Shown piece by piece: positions 44,755-58,189 of a stretch of 64,000 nucleotides of DNA. Position numbers and translations under genes: made by a program. How positions within the stretch are numbered: position 1 is the first letter of the stretch; each line of letters starts with the position of its first letter. The stretch comes from Cryptomeria japonica. Lineage: Eukaryota; Streptophyta; Pinopsida; Cupressales; Cupressaceae. The notes below the pieces were generated by a model. The model was not told where the DNA came from. It ran no database searches and saw only the letters and a program-made list of their open reading frames with translations. The stretch is taken from the NCBI RefSeq assembly GCF_030272615.1, contig NC_081413.1:717669867-717733866 (forward strand), given 5' to 3'.

Positions 44755-47700
44755 ATGGCACCTAAGAAGGAATTCTCAGGGAAGGTCAATTACCAAGAGA
44801 GGGCCATTTGTGATGATTTCCTTGACCAGTTGACATTGTCAACTAATGTGGCTTCCAAAATGAAAGAATTGGTGCTAAGAGCTTGTTGCCTGAAAATAGG
44901 AGAAGGTTTATATGATAAGGGTAATTGGTTAAGAGACCCTCAAATAGGGATGTCTGGGTTGGGATTATTCAAGGTTGGATCCAGCATAAGAAATTCTCCA
45001 GCCCCTCAGAATAGTATATGGGAGTTGGATGTTGGAAAATTGGTCATCCCTAGGGTTTTCTTTGATGTAGATCTTTTGACCCAGATTGCACATAATTATG
45101 ACCCAATTTCAAGAAGTGTTAACGATATCAGCGGGAAGACCCTCATTGAGATTAATGATGAGGAATTCAGGAATGCCTTGGGTTAAGTGAATACACTAAT
45201 TTTCTAGAGCCTATTGATTTTAAATCATTAGCTCAGGTGTATAGTGTGCAAAGGAACCACCTTAGGAATGGGCCTCTGAAAGAATTCTTTGTGAAGATAG
45301 GCGGGTTGACAGTTGTGGGACCTAACACTAAAGAGACTTTTTCTCTAAATTTGTTTACCCTTAGGGCTAAAGGATTATACTAGTCACTCTGCCAAATCCT
45401 AGGAGAGGATGCTGAGGCAAGTATGCCTACTCACTACATGCTAATGGTTGCTCAGATTTTGAATCCTTTTGTGGCAATAACTTTTGATTATGCTTCTTTT
45501 ATAACTGATGCTATCCATAATGGATTGATAGGGATCAAGAATGGGAAAGTAGATAAGCCTTTTGGGTGGTATTCCCTTCTTATGCATTTGTTTTTGTTCA
45601 AGGGTGGTGATTATTTTGCAAGTGGGATGGATCTTGTGAAAGAGAAGGATGGAGAAAAGGTGCCAGTGCAACTATGGAGCACAGTACTATCATGGGACAG
45701 AGAAGATGCAAGTTTTCTAAGGTTTGACAAATGTTTTTCATAAAAAATTAGGACCCTTATCTATTCGGAGAATCCAAGAATTCCTAAGGTGCTTTTGGAA
45801 TTCATTAGGCCACAAGAATTTGTAGAGGACATAAAAATTGTCCACAATTGGGGTGATATCTACTTATACCCTGTTTCCACAGTTTTCAGAATATATGGTT
45901 TCACAGGTACCCCATTTTTGTTACCTTATCAGGTCCCCCTTAAAGTGGGAATTGCAGAAATTCTTAGGTAGATTGGTGCTGTGCAGGAGGCAGAATTGAC
46001 AGGCAGAGGTAAGGGGACCATTTTCCCTACAATTATTGTGTCACACCATTTTGTGATAACCAAAGGAGGTTGGAAATGTTTTGAAGATTTCCTTCAGCCA
46101 TATCATTTATCAACTGCAGTCTCCTGATGTGCTGATGCTGAAGACTTCTTCAATGGAATGTTTAGGAAGAGGGAAATATGCAAGGCTAAACCCCACCAAT
46201 TTCAGTTTCCTGAAGACCTCATTAGAAATGAGTTTGATTTAAATGAATAAAAGTTGAGAAAGGAAAAGTGGGTGGCTTATAAAAAGGCCTCTAACTTGGT
46301 GCACCATTTTGACATAAGCTATGACCCTTTGTCTAGCTTTCACCCCTTTGCAGAGAAGATGAAGTTTTTGATTCTTAGCTTTGAGGAGGTGATGCAAACA
46401 CTAAAATAAAAGAGGGAGGTTGTAATCAAGAACAACCTTAAGAAAGCAAGACTGATTTTTAGTAGGTCTGCATCTGCTAGAACAATCCCTCCTGGTGATT
46501 ATATGTTGCACAAGAAATCTAATTATAGTATGCTTATGCCCACTTCAGGGGAGCCCTCTACCTCTAAAGGAAAGAAGAAGATACATGATGTCATCGACAT
46601 CCCTAATAGCCCAAAGAAACAAAGAGTGGGAAAAGAGGTACAACCTGAAGAACCTTTGTACTCCCCATCTCAATCACCTATCCATATAGGAGATGAACAG
46701 GTAGTAGCTGAGCAACTATTGCAGTTAGGCAGTTTAGGAGAAATTGCCTACACTTATGATGAAGTAGAGGAAGGAATGCCAGAAGAGCCCTTAGATGCTG
46801 AAATGAATATCACCATCAGTGAATTCAAAGGCCAAGAATGGGATCCTGAGATCAAATGAGCCAGTGAAGATTTCTTGGCTGATGACAAGTTCATCACATC
46901 AGAAGCATTCATGCAATTTGTGTGGAAGCAGAGCATTGATAAATACAATGCAAGGTGCGAGAAAAGGAAGGGTGAGCAGCCTCATAAAGACCCAGCTACA
47001 GTTGAGGAAGAAATAAAGCAAGAAATGGTTGAAGAATTTAAGACCATCACTCCTCAACAAGGAAGAGACATGGTGGCTCAGGCTGGGGTACTCATTCTCC
47101 CTGAATGGGACATAGAAGATGCTTTAGTCCTAGAAGCAGTAAGAAAGGAGACAAAACCTATAGAGGGAGTTACTTTCAATAAACACAATGCTGCATTAGT
47201 CATGTGGTCTCTAAAAAGAGATGAAAATAAGAAGAAGAAGGACACCTCAGGGTCAGGTTATCTTGGAGGAATGATGGTGAAGAGAGTGCAAACAACTGGG
47301 GTAGTGGAAGCCGCTGGCACTATACTAGAAAATGCAAAATTTAGTGTTGCAGTAGTGGAAAGGGAGGCTAAGGAAAAGGAAGATCTCCAGGTTAAACTGG
47401 AGACAGTTTTAAAAGCCTACACTAATTCCCAAGAAGAGGTAAGGAATAGAGATAGAATCATTGCTAAATTGTAGAAGAAACTAGTAGGACAATATCATCA
47501 AGGTGAATCCTCAACACTAATGATCTCCTCTTCTCCTGCCAAACCTCCACCTACCAGCCCTATCGTTGAATTCCCACCATCTCCAGCACCTTCTAGCTCC
47601 CAAATGATTGAGATTACTCCTCAAGAGTTAGAGAATTTAAAACAGGCTCAAGCCCTGTATGCAAAGAAGTATGAGGATAGAGTAAAGGCCACTGTCACTA

Positions 47701-48395
47701 GTTTTGCAGGTACCATGAATGCCTCATTGCTATACAATAATGTAGGTAAAATTTTGGATATATGGAATGAGCTTAGGGGAGATAAGGCCATTTTGACACC
47801 TATTTTTGACAAGTGGAGGCCTAGAGAGAAAGATTTAGAGTTTATGTGTGCATCTTATGATGAAGCAGGGGCCAATCCTATCATTAAATCCACTTTTGAC
47901 ATCACTAGAGATTTAGTACAATTAGTAGCAGGGGTGGATAATGTTGATAGGAAAGTTAACTTGTGCAAAAAGGAATATGCTGATCAGGTTTTTGAGTTGC
48001 TCCCGGGAGTTTTTGTTAGCCCAGATCAACTGAAGGACAAACAAATGTGGCTTAAGGAGGTAGAAGCCAAACTGTCAGCAAGAATTAAAGGAATTATTGA
48101 TCTAGATGATGCTTCCTTCTTTGTTGTGACAATACAGGAGATAGAGAAAATTAAGTCACATTATGGTTTTTTCAATTCAAAAGTCAACAAGATGAGAAAC
48201 TCCTAGAAAAGGTTGACCAAGGCCAAGGTTAAAGTGATTAATTTCTCGTGGCCAACCAATGATGTGTATGATGAGTGGACAACAAAATATGCCACTAATG
48301 ATCCGAAATAGTTAGAGAGCACCCCTGAAAAGGTAGAAGAGGTTGCAACCGAACAACCTGTTGAAGAAGCTACAGAGGCCGAAAAGAACTTGTAA
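44755..48395 (+). pseudogene. Large unknown frame of block F (about 1,210 codons, decayed)
   Basis: ATG 44,755 (MAPKKEFSGKVNYQERAI) opens a frame that after one frameshift near 45,183 continues in a single frame to TAA 48,393. About eleven internal stops interrupt it (near 45,381, 45,741, 45,969, 46,126, 46,248, 46,407, 46,857, 47,472, 48,204 and 48,309). Nearly all are TAG, TAA or TGA where CAG, CAA or CGA would restore sense. About the first 560 residues look globular, then a Lys-rich segment (SKGKKKIHDVIDIPNSPKKQ), an acidic region, a helical region, a Pro/Ser linker and a helical C-terminus. No enzyme motif is seen. The plan resembles X ORF2. It may be a non-autonomous element's protein or a captured host gene. 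Confidence 0.7.
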
Positions 48396-49635
48396 CTATT
48401 TTTGTGAAAGGCTTTGTAACTTCTTTTTTTGAAAGAAATGATTGTAAAAAACTCTCCTCGGAAAGTCCGAAGCTTTGTGCATCCATATTGTTATAAATGG
48501 ATACCAGGACTAGAGAGAAAGGGATCGCAAAAAAGAATTGTAAGAAAACACTGCAGAAATTCATATCTGAGCTTTTCTAAGTGTAATGGAGAAAATTCTA
48601 AAGTTTTTGTAGTACTTTCTTGAAGAATATATCAATATATAGACCATCGGCTTTTGAGTAAACTTTGTGTTGTCTTCAAGTGTGTTTGCATTTTGTTTAT
48701 TGTTTTCATTCTGAATAATCCAGGGTTATTTTGTTTGAATGGGGTTGCAAGGCAATTTTCAGTAGATGTCTTCGCTAGCTTTTCTCTTTAGGAGGGAAAT
48801 TAAAGATGCGGGGATCACTCCTACCAGTAAATTCTTTGTAGGGAACTTTGAATCTTGATGATCATAGTTTAATTTGATATGCATAAATTCTTATAAGTGT
48901 TAGGCATGTATAAGGATTAATAGAAGCCAAGCCAATGGGATGTGTAAAGATATTTTGTTTGGGGAGTATTGTCTGAATTTAGATGACTCTGTGACCTTGG
49001 ATAAGGCACTGGTATTGATTGAAGTTGTCTATTACATGTTTTGTTGGTCACAATACTGAATATGAGTATAATTTGCATTCTTTTGTTTCAGTTGGTTTCA
49101 AGGTGATTAAATCCATAGGTTTTCTGGACTGGTTTGCTGTGGGTTTAATTTTTGAAAGTGTGAATTTAGTTCACAAAGGTATACCCACCTGGACTCTAAA
49201 CAAGTCTGAAGTGTAGAAGGTTTAATCAAACCTTGTCATATGTTGTCCTGAGAATTTCCTTACCTTTGATATCTCTTCTACACAGAGTTCAATCATATTA
49301 TATTAAGGATGTTAAAGAGAATCAGATTTTGAAGACAACAATATCATACCTTAAAGAAATTTCTCCCGATAAGGCACGTGCGATTGCTTTAACGTGGGGG
49401 CATACACTCCACTCATACTTTCCTTGTGATACAAAATTACTTAGTGAATTTTATTTTGCTTTGTAATCTTTAGTATCCTTGATATCATGACTCATAGTGA
49501 AGGGAAATTTTCTACTTGACGTCATGGTTCTCCCCTTCTCAATCTTCCTTTTCACTTTGTCAAATAAAGTCATCAAATCCTAAGTCCACTGGGGGCTTGG
49601 CGCATCTTGCCTCCTTGACATGGTGAAAGTCTTTC
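48396..49635 (+). other. Block F, right: non-coding
   Basis: About 1.2 kb with no convincing frame. It has a TATAAATGG box at about 48,492, and G-rich boxes (CGTGGGGGCATACAC near 49,395 and CCACTGGGGGCTTGGCGC near 49,588) similar in style to those that precede Tat polypurine tracts. This could be the 3' end of another element, but no LTR pair is visible. Confidence 0.4.
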
Positions 49636-51043
49636 TGTAGACGTATAAAAATGACCACTTTCATAAGTGAATATTTAATATTCATTTTAACCCATTCATC
49701 TATTTTAATTAAATTCTATTTAATTAAATTATTCACATTCATCTATTTGATTAAATAAATTATTCAATTTATTTAATTAAATTCACCTAGGCCTTTCATA
49801 GAACTTAATTAAATAAATAACTTTATTTAATTAATTTCCCTTTCTCCCCTTTTAATTAAATTATTCCTTGCAATTAAATAAATCTAATTTATTTATTTTA
49901 ATCCTCCACTTGCATTTATTTTAGTTGAAATAAAGTAATTTGTTTTAATTATAATTACCCTCCATCCACTTGCATTCTCCTACATCTCCCACTTGCCTCT
50001 CTAAACCCCCTTCTAGATTCTTCTAATCACTTCTAAATTAGCCTAACCCATCTACTAAATATTGTCACATCCCTAAGAAAAGAGAAGTCACTTCTCAAAT
50101 CCTCAAAGTCTTTGAAAACCATTAAAGGTTTTATGTCTTCAACAAGTTAACCTTGAAAGTCTTCCAAACCATTAATGGTTAACTCAACCCTCTTGCATGA
50201 TTAGAGACTTTCTCTCTAACTCAACCCTCATCTAACCCAAGGGTCTCATCAAGCATTCATGGCTTTACCCTTGGTTATCCCTCTAACCCTTGCACAAGAG
50301 TTTACCCCGTGGGTAAAAGCTTTATCCAATGGATGACCCTAGCCTAACCTTAACCCTTACCTCCTAAAGTAACCATAAGGTCTTCTCAAGCATTTAATAC
50401 TTCTTACATCTCCTCTCAAGCAACCTTTTGTTGATAATTGTCACCATTTCATTGGTGAGAATTGTAAACATGGATTGATAACTTTCAATCCTGGCCCTTG
50501 ATAAGATCATCAATCCTAACCATTCATTACCCTATTTTTCCTATAAATAGAGTCCTTCTTCTATGATTTGGATATCCAAGTTTCATGCATCTAATCTATA
50601 CTCATTTTTATCAAGCATTTAGTCTCTCTTTAAATAGAAATAATCTAATAAGCATTTTAGAAGCATTTCTATTATCATAATAATCATATTAGGCTAGTGT
50701 ATCATGTTAGGATAATTTTGTTACTAATCCTTTCATCTTATCATCATATATATGCTAGTTTAATTAATACTTGTTAATATCATGCACATTTAGGATTGCA
50801 TTCATGTTAGATTGATCAATTATCCCTCATTATCATCATTGTCATCCCTAAGTCACTTTGCTTAGTAATCTAAGAGTAAAGGCATTGACTTGATTGGTCT
50901 TGTGAGATAGAGAACAATGAATCATCCCTTGGGAAGTTGAGTTATTCCATATAACTCCATAACTTGCACCAAGAGTCCCATTGGTGTGTGGACTCATTTG
51001 AATTTACATTTTCTGTTTCCTCACTCCACTTTTATCGAACACA
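49636..51043 (+). repeat. 5' LTR of G2
   Basis: TGTAGACGT to CGAACACA, about 1.41 kb. Large parts match the G0 LTR (4047-5685). The LTR ends about four bases before the PBS. Confidence 0.88.
50541..50550 (+). promoter_or_regulatory. Putative LTR TATA box (G2)
   Basis: CTATAAATAG, identical to the G0 box at 5269-5278 and set in the same local context (CCCTATTT... before it, GAGTCCTT or GAACCCTT after it). Confidence 0.7.
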
Positions 51044-51047
51044 TTTT

Positions 51048-51065
51048 TGGTGCCCATCGTGGGGC
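51048..51065 (+). other. Primer binding site of G2
   Basis: TGGTGCCCATCGTGGGGC. It resembles the TGGCGCC...GTGGGG sites of Tat and Athila elements, which use a tRNA other than initiator Met. The tRNA used cannot be named without a search. Confidence 0.7.
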
Positions 51066-54018
51066 TCAACCCCATTTATCAAATCATTTTTGATGTAGGA
51101 CTAACTTTTTAGGTACGTGAAAAACATGGATTAGCATGTTGGTACCATCCTTTAGAGTATCTCGTCTATCCTCCGGTGCATATTGCTCACTGTTTGGCGC
51201 GTTGGACCTAAAACTTAGCGCATAACCCTTATGTTGATTCTTGTTAAGCCTCAACGCTTTAAGACATCAGTTTAGTGCATGCATACAATAGCCTAACACA
51301 TCTGGGTCTTTTGTTAGCGAATCAAGTCTACAAATTAGCATATAACAGACATAGAGGGAAAAACACATTTGTAACCGAGACCAAAAATTAGACTTTAGAA
51401 GTCCACCTTGAAAACTCATTTTGCTAACTGGTGTTTTATTGCAGGTCACTAACATTTGTTTGCAGGGTTGGGAGATTTCATTTTACTAGTATAGGCATTT
51501 TGATTAAATTTTTCTTGTTTCTAACTTTCTTAAGTTAGTTATTTGAAGTTTTCTTTATTTCCTTATTGGTAAAAATGAACTCATTTTCCTTTTGGGTTAC
51601 TTAAAAAGAACAACAAACAAAAACCTTACCTTGTTTTCATAGGGAGAGAAACACTTCATTTTGGGGTTTAAAAAGAACAAGACAAACTTTATTTGTGCAA
51701 AGTTTTAAAATGAATCTCACCATCCTTTGGTGTTTAAAAGGATCCACTTCATTTCTTGGATAAGTTAAAGAACCTCATTTCCAAATTCTAGATAGAGCAA
51801 AAGAGGGAAATCATTCCATTATCGAATTTATTTTGTTAACCATATCAAAGAATTTTCTTTGTTGACCAGGATTTCTTTACTTAGATCAAAAAATCACTAA
51901 TTTGAGAGTTAAAAAGAACACCATTCCTTTTTGGAGCAACATCTCCCAATAGAGGTTAGCAAATCATTGAATTGAAGGGTTAAATAAAAACATTTTGTGC
52001 CTTGTCTCGAAAGTGGAAGGTATATGCTCTCCCCTTAACTGGGTGATCAAAAAGCCAAACCACTCTTAAGCTTTCTGTAATTCAAGCATTTAAATCCTTT
52101 AGTAGGCCTACCCTCCCGAGTTTCTCTTAGAGCACCATTTAAATGGTCAATGAGAGGGGAATGACCTAAGTGGGAAACGGCTTTATCGTCAAGTGTTCCA
52201 ACCCACTATAAACAAAAGTGGAGGTTGAAAAAAGTCCCTTCAATGGTTTTGCTCAGCGATTAGCCTTCCCCCAGTATCTTGATATGTAAAGCCTTTATTA
52301 TAAAGGTTGGGAAGCCTCTCGAGGAAGTTTATCACTGAAGATCGAACAAGAAGCTTGATTACGAACCTTAGCAATAGAAACCTTGATTCAGTATCCAAAC
52401 ATCCTCAATATCATATTGCAAGGGTGGGGAAGAATCTACCCCCAAGATTACTCACCATATATCTCCCAAGATATCTACCCAATTGTGAAGCAATTCACTT
52501 TGGGTTAATTTTTGGCAAAAGGCAAAAAAATGGGTGCCCCCTAAGGGGTGACACAGCTGTTTGAGCTGATGGAGTATTGGGACTAGTGGGCTATGGTATT
52601 GTTGATGACCTTTGAATAAAAAGTCTGTCTGAATTGTCTTATTTGTATCCAAACCTGTGAAAACATTGGGGATTTGAACACATCCTCGTAAAACATACAC
52701 TCTTTGTTTAGAATAGGCAAAAATAGTTGTCTTCTTCTTATTGTGTTTGCAATTTATTCTTCAAAAAATCATCCATCAAAATTAAACAAGTGTTGAAAAT
52801 TTCCAAGAAAAACAGAGCAAATAGAACAAACAGAGCAATTTAGCGCGTTGGAGCAATCTCCTAGCGCATCTAGAGCACACTTTAGCACATACAAGCTGAA
52901 AATTAGTGCACTCATTCTTAAAGATAGCGCATAGCAGTCTGAAAAATTTAATAAACTTTTACTAGCACTCTAAGACACCATATTAGCACTTTGGAGCATC
53001 AGCCTAGCGTATTGGGGGTAAACTTTGGTGCTTAGAGTCTAAACATTAGCGCTTAATCATCCCTGTCAAAAAAAAAATCAAAACTCTAGTTTAGCGCATA
53101 ATACAGGCAGCTTAGCGCATTGGTGACCTTGGATAGCAAATCTAGATCATACTTTAGCGCATCCAGTCTCTGTCTTAGCGCATAGGTAAAACTTAGAAAA
53201 ATAGAGAGCAAAACTGGGCATTTTTGAAAATTTTTATAATCAGTCTTAGTTACCCTTTTGGATCCTCAGTTGACCTTACTAAGCAAAACTTGAACCAAAA
53301 CATCAAAAAAGTATTCCAAACAATCAAGCGAGTTAATCTTAGAACAAAATTGTCAAAACTAAAACTAGCTAGGGGTAAAGACTTTATCCTATCAGAATTA
53401 GGTAACATCATCACACTAATCAAAAGGTCCACCATCTAAAGGATTTCATCAACCTAACATACCTAGTTTAAACCTAAGTCATCAAATTGAGTCTCCATAT
53501 CGGGAAACTCTTCATTCCATATCATTTGACACACTTTGTCGTGGAGGCGAATCTAAACCTCTAGTCGATAAAAGTAGGCTTACATTTTCAAACAAAGTAT
53601 CTCAATCCAAAACATCAAAAGGAAACCATTGATCAATCGTGTATGACCACTCCTCGTATTTTGTGAAGAAAAAGTCTTCATCACAACACTAAGTTGAAGA
53701 AATGATAACCTAGTTCCAAAACACTTGCCAAACGAAACAAATTCCTCTACATAAATCGTCAACTCTTCAATCACATCTCACCTTTCTCTATCATATGCAA
53801 TTATATCTTCAAGGAAAATCAAACGAATTTGACAAAGAACCATTAAGAAGCAGAGATTTTTGTCAAAAAGCAGCATTCAGTCAAAGCTTGAATCATGGAG
53901 GAAAGATCAAGCCAGCTTTCTTCCCAGAAGTTTGCATCACTTATAACATAGCTTGATTTGAACTACCAACCCCCAAACAAAATGAAACAAGCAAAGCGAA
54001 ACACAGCCAAAGTCCAGT
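51066..54018 (+). other. G2 leader with two clusters of TTAGCGCAT-type repeats
   Basis: About 2.95 kb between PBS and gag with no long frame. Clusters at about 51,190-51,345 and 52,840-53,190 contain words such as TTAGCGCATAAC, TTAGCGCATTGG, CTAGCGCATCTAG, TTAGCACATAC and TTAGCGCTTAATC, about 20 in all, every 15-30 bp. A long leader is usual in Tat elements. The small open frames here look random. Confidence 0.75.
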
Positions 54019-55573
54019 ATGGGTCAAAGATTATCAAATCCTTTCAAGTATGCAAATCTAGAGGACACGGAGATTACTGAGGAGCTTATTCAAGAATGTC
54101 AAGAAAATCCCTCATTCCAAAAACTTATCGAAAGACTCATAGAAGCTGACAAAGCAAAATACATGCTCATGCTGACAAGCAAAGGAGTTAGGATTCCTGA
54201 ACACTTTGATACTGAAATCTTTAGGATAAGGTCTCAAAATTACACTTATCAAGAACAACAAAGAGAAGAGGAAACACGTGACCCTGAACTAAACATACCA
54301 GAACACACTCATGCCCGAACCAGGGATAATGAAAGAGAGGAACCTTTTCCTAGGCAAAAAAATGCGCCCATGGTTTGTCTTACATAACAAATGCAAATGT
54401 TGCAGAGGCAAATACAAGACATGCAACAGGGGACCACAATACGATATTCCTTAAATGAAATTTGTCCTTACCCCTTTGACAGGAGATTAAACATGATACA
54501 TTTTCCCCCAAATTCAGACATACCCAAATATGACAAATATGATAGTAAGAGTGATCCTCGCGATCATGTTTGGGAGTTTTGTACCATGAGCCTTGAATTT
54601 TCTCACAATGACACTTATTTGATGAGGCTATCCCCAAGAAGTTTGGGAGGGCAAACAATGGAGTGGTTGTCTAAACTTACACCTCTTGTCAGATCCTTTG
54701 ATGAGTTGGTCAATAAATTTATCATGCAATACTCCTACAATATTCAACACACAATCACCTTGCTGGATGTATGTAATACCAAATAGAAAAACAATGAAAC
54801 ATTCATGGTGTTTCTTCAATGATGGAGATGTACGGTTTCGAGATATCCTCGAGATGTGCCTGAGAAAGAAAAGATGGAAATGTTTATCGACAATCTAAAT
54901 AGTGAGATGAGTTATCTACTCAAGCTCTAGTGCATACCATCTTTTGCCAAATTAATCGAAAATGGAATCCAAGTAGAAGAGGCATGTATCAAGAAAGGAA
55001 CATTGAATTTCTTCAAAGAAGGAACTAATTCATCCAACTCTCATTTTAACAACCAGAACAACAACCACACCTTAGGAAAATCCAGATTCTGGACCAGAAA
55101 CAAAAATAGTGTTAATGAGGGAGGAACTTATACTAATGATATGAAGTCCAAACAACCAATATTGTCTTTATCAGGTAATCCTCAGGGTACCAAGAATCAA
55201 AAGGGTGTTAACTAAGGCACTAACACTTATCTGCCAAATACCAATCAAGGACCCTCAAATGCAAACACCACCAACAATACCCAAGGCAACAACACAAATC
55301 GAGGACCTAATCCAAATTTGAGGGGTAACACCGACAATTTTCCAAATATATGCATTTACACACCCTTGGGGCAATTGTTAGAATCAACATTCTGAGAACT
55401 CCTATCAAACAAGATTATCACATTACCAGCCATAAACAACTTTGAACCCCAGGTCAAACCACCTTGGTGGAATGACTCACACTTCTATGATTTTCATCGA
55501 AACAAATGACATCAAACAAATGATTGCATGAGGCTTAAAAACATTGTTCAAGACATGATTGATAGAGGTATTT
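54019..55573 (+). pseudogene. G2 gag (decayed)
   Basis: ATG 54,019 (MGQRLSNPFKYANLEDTEI). The retrotransposon gag domain is readable at 54,480-54,900: FPPNSDIPKYDKYDSKSDPR, SLGGQTMEWLSKL, FDELVNKFIMQYSYN. After stops at about 54,784 and 54,823 come FIDNLNSEMSYLL and an Asn/Thr-rich tail. The end carries DFHRNK-stop-HQTNDCMRLKN, the GHxTxxC-like motif that closes Tat gag. All in one frame except for stops; a frame change follows at about 55,575. Confidence 0.85.
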
Positions 55574-55574
55574 A

Positions 55575-56865
55575 ATGGTCGATGGCCTCAAAATGAATGG
55601 TGATCATGACGCATTTAAAAATCATCTTCCAAATTACAACAAGGAAGGAGCTTCATCATCAAATGATACTAGAGGAGCTCGCATAAATCACATATACAAT
55701 GACACCATCAATCATATATCGACAGATGACAATAAAGTAAATGTCATTAAGATCAAAGACAAACACGAACATGAGTCGATCAATGTAACCACCAGAGCTC
55801 AAAAATATGTCTTGAAAGGACATACATGAACAACAACCATTCTCCCCAAGACTCAGTATAACTTAGTTGATCAACTACAGAAAACTCCTGCTTAGATATC
55901 CATACTCGAGTTGCTAAAACTTTTGCCAAAACATAAGGACTTCTTGGAACAAGCACTAGTTGAAACAAATGTGCCTCAGGTTCTGGATATTGATAAATTT
56001 CAAGCCATGGTGGCTCACATGACGGGGCCTCATAATCTCACCTTTTTCGAACATGATAATATCTTGTTGAGCCATTCACATAATACTCCCCTTCAAATTG
56101 AATTCTTAGTCTACAAACATCGAGTTAAAAGAGTACTAATAGATGGAGGAGCTGGTCTCAATATCTATACCTTAAAGCTTATCTGTGCATTAGGTTTCTC
56201 TGAATAGTCTATTGATCCACACAAAAAGATCACCATCAAGGCATATGATGATCAAGAGAGATAATCCAAGGGGATAGTAATATTACCTATTCAGGTAGGA
56301 CCAATACAAAGGGACACTATGTACCAAGTCTCAGACATAGACTTGACATACAATATTTTATTGGGTCATCCTTGGATACATGAAATGCAAGCAGTACCTT
56401 CAACCTACCATCAGTGTGTCAAATTTCCATATAAGGGATGAGATATTTCTATATCAGTAGATAATAACCCCTTTCAACATTGCAATGCTATGGGGGCAAC
56501 CCAAGACAACTTGGTTCCACACAACAGGGAAGCCAAAATTTCTTTAACACTAGATCATCATCAAGAAAAGCTTAAATCTTTATCCATGGATTTCAAATAA
56601 AAAATGAAAATCAAAGAGTGAGGCATATGAGAATACTCTTTTAAACCTATGTGCTTATCCAAATTGCCAACATTGCCAAAAACTCACGGGCAACCTTCTA
56701 CATCAACACATCAAGAAACACAACCCATCACCAAGTTTGATGGCAAATTTATTCAATTGGGCACACTAGAACATGAATCAGAAGAAAAAGACATCCTTAG
56801 TTGGCTATACAAGGATGAGGAAGAAGTCCGAGCTGCTACTCTGAAGATAGCCACACCAACATAAT
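55575..56865 (+). pseudogene. G2 protease region (decayed)
   Basis: The aspartic protease site VLIDGGAGLNIYTL is at about 56,130-56,175 (Asp-Gly-Gly in place of Asp-Ser/Thr-Gly, common in Tat elements). It is followed by YNILLGHPWIHEMQAVPSTY, the second conserved protease segment. Stops are at 56,205, 56,262, 56,440, 56,598 and others. A protease matures the gag-pol polyprotein. Confidence 0.85.
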
Positions 56866-58189
56866 AGTATGGAAAAGGATTATGAATCATGCAAAGAATG
56901 GGATACAATGGTGAAGGACCTATAGGCAAGCATCAAGAAGGCATCACAGAACCGTTGGACCCTCCTTCGCAATTTTCTAGAGACAAAATAGGATTGGGTT
57001 ATGGAGACAGAATACCCCCAAGGCAAAAGAAGAATAAATATCAAAAACCTCAATGGAAAGCATAAAAGAAATACAAAAAAGACTCATGGCAAGAGGCACT
57101 ACACGAAGCTGCAGAAACAATAAGGAAAGACCGAGAACACCAAGAAAAAGAGAAAAAACAAGAGGAGTTGGCCATTCAGAGAGAAGAAGCATCTTATGAG
57201 GAAGTATACTATGTGCAAGAACCTATTCAAAACAAAGCAGAATCACCTCCTGAATAAGTCACTACTCCCCAAGGAGAAACAATATATGAACAAATGCAAA
57301 GAGTACAAGTAGGTTCCGACTCAGAATCAGAGAAAACTACAAGACTGGTATCAATTATCAAGGATCTCTTTTCACCTTACAACATACTTGTCAGCAGCAC
57401 TGAAAGACTCCGGGACAACACTTCTGAGACTAATTCTAATGACTATGAATGGGGAACTTGTTCAAATATTACTGAAGATATCCCTGAAGGTTCTATTCAT
57501 ACAACCCTTTCTCAAGAAGGACACAACACAAAGACTAGATTACTTGAATTTGGTGCGCAACATATCTACAAAGCTACAAAAAATGAGTAGTGACACTACG
57601 AGCAAGTCTAAATGTAGGATGATACCATCAAATATCTCGACAGTATCATTAACTTATTCAATCTCACAGACAACCTTAATGACACCTCTATCATGAAACT
57701 TACCGTAGTCGATCTCGACCCACCCAATGACTCTTTACCACTCGTATTTCCTGATCTCATAAACTTGGACGAACTTGAACACCATGACTTATCCATATTT
57801 CCAAATGATGAATCCATTATTCATTACCCATGTACATTTAATCCAGAAACAAACTCTACCAGCAAACAAAATAACAATTTCTACAATCAGGAAGGTGCCA
57901 AGTTTCTCAGTCGCAAAGGTGAAAGAGATACAGGATCTAATGCTGAAAACTAGTCAATGGAAGCATTAGATCACAAAAAAGTAAAAATAAAGGATGCATC
58001 TGAGGGTGAAAACATTTTTAAGGCACCTAAGGATGGGAGACTTGAAACTCTTCCTGAACACTATCAGAAGCGATCACCCATATTGATTGAGCCCACTCAA
58101 TCAATCAACATTGGTATAGAAGAAGTAGCTAAAACATACACCTAGAAAAATTTCTGACAGAAGAAGAAAAACCAAAGTTTATCAGATTC
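56866..58189 (+). pseudogene. G2 acidic linker between protease and RT (decayed)
   Basis: Same frame as protease. It contains a Lys/Glu-rich helical part (56,960-57,200, on the plus strand around KDREHQEKEKKQEELAIQ), then acidic pieces (RVQVGSDSESEKTTRLVS, VDLDPPNDSLPLVFPDL). Such a linker of low complexity is usual in Tat pol. A frameshift lies between 58,143 and 58,259. Confidence 0.65.

Noticed and set aside
44755-48395. Functional host gene
   Set aside because: About eleven in-frame stops and one frameshift, no visible intron logic that removes them, and a wholly transposon context.
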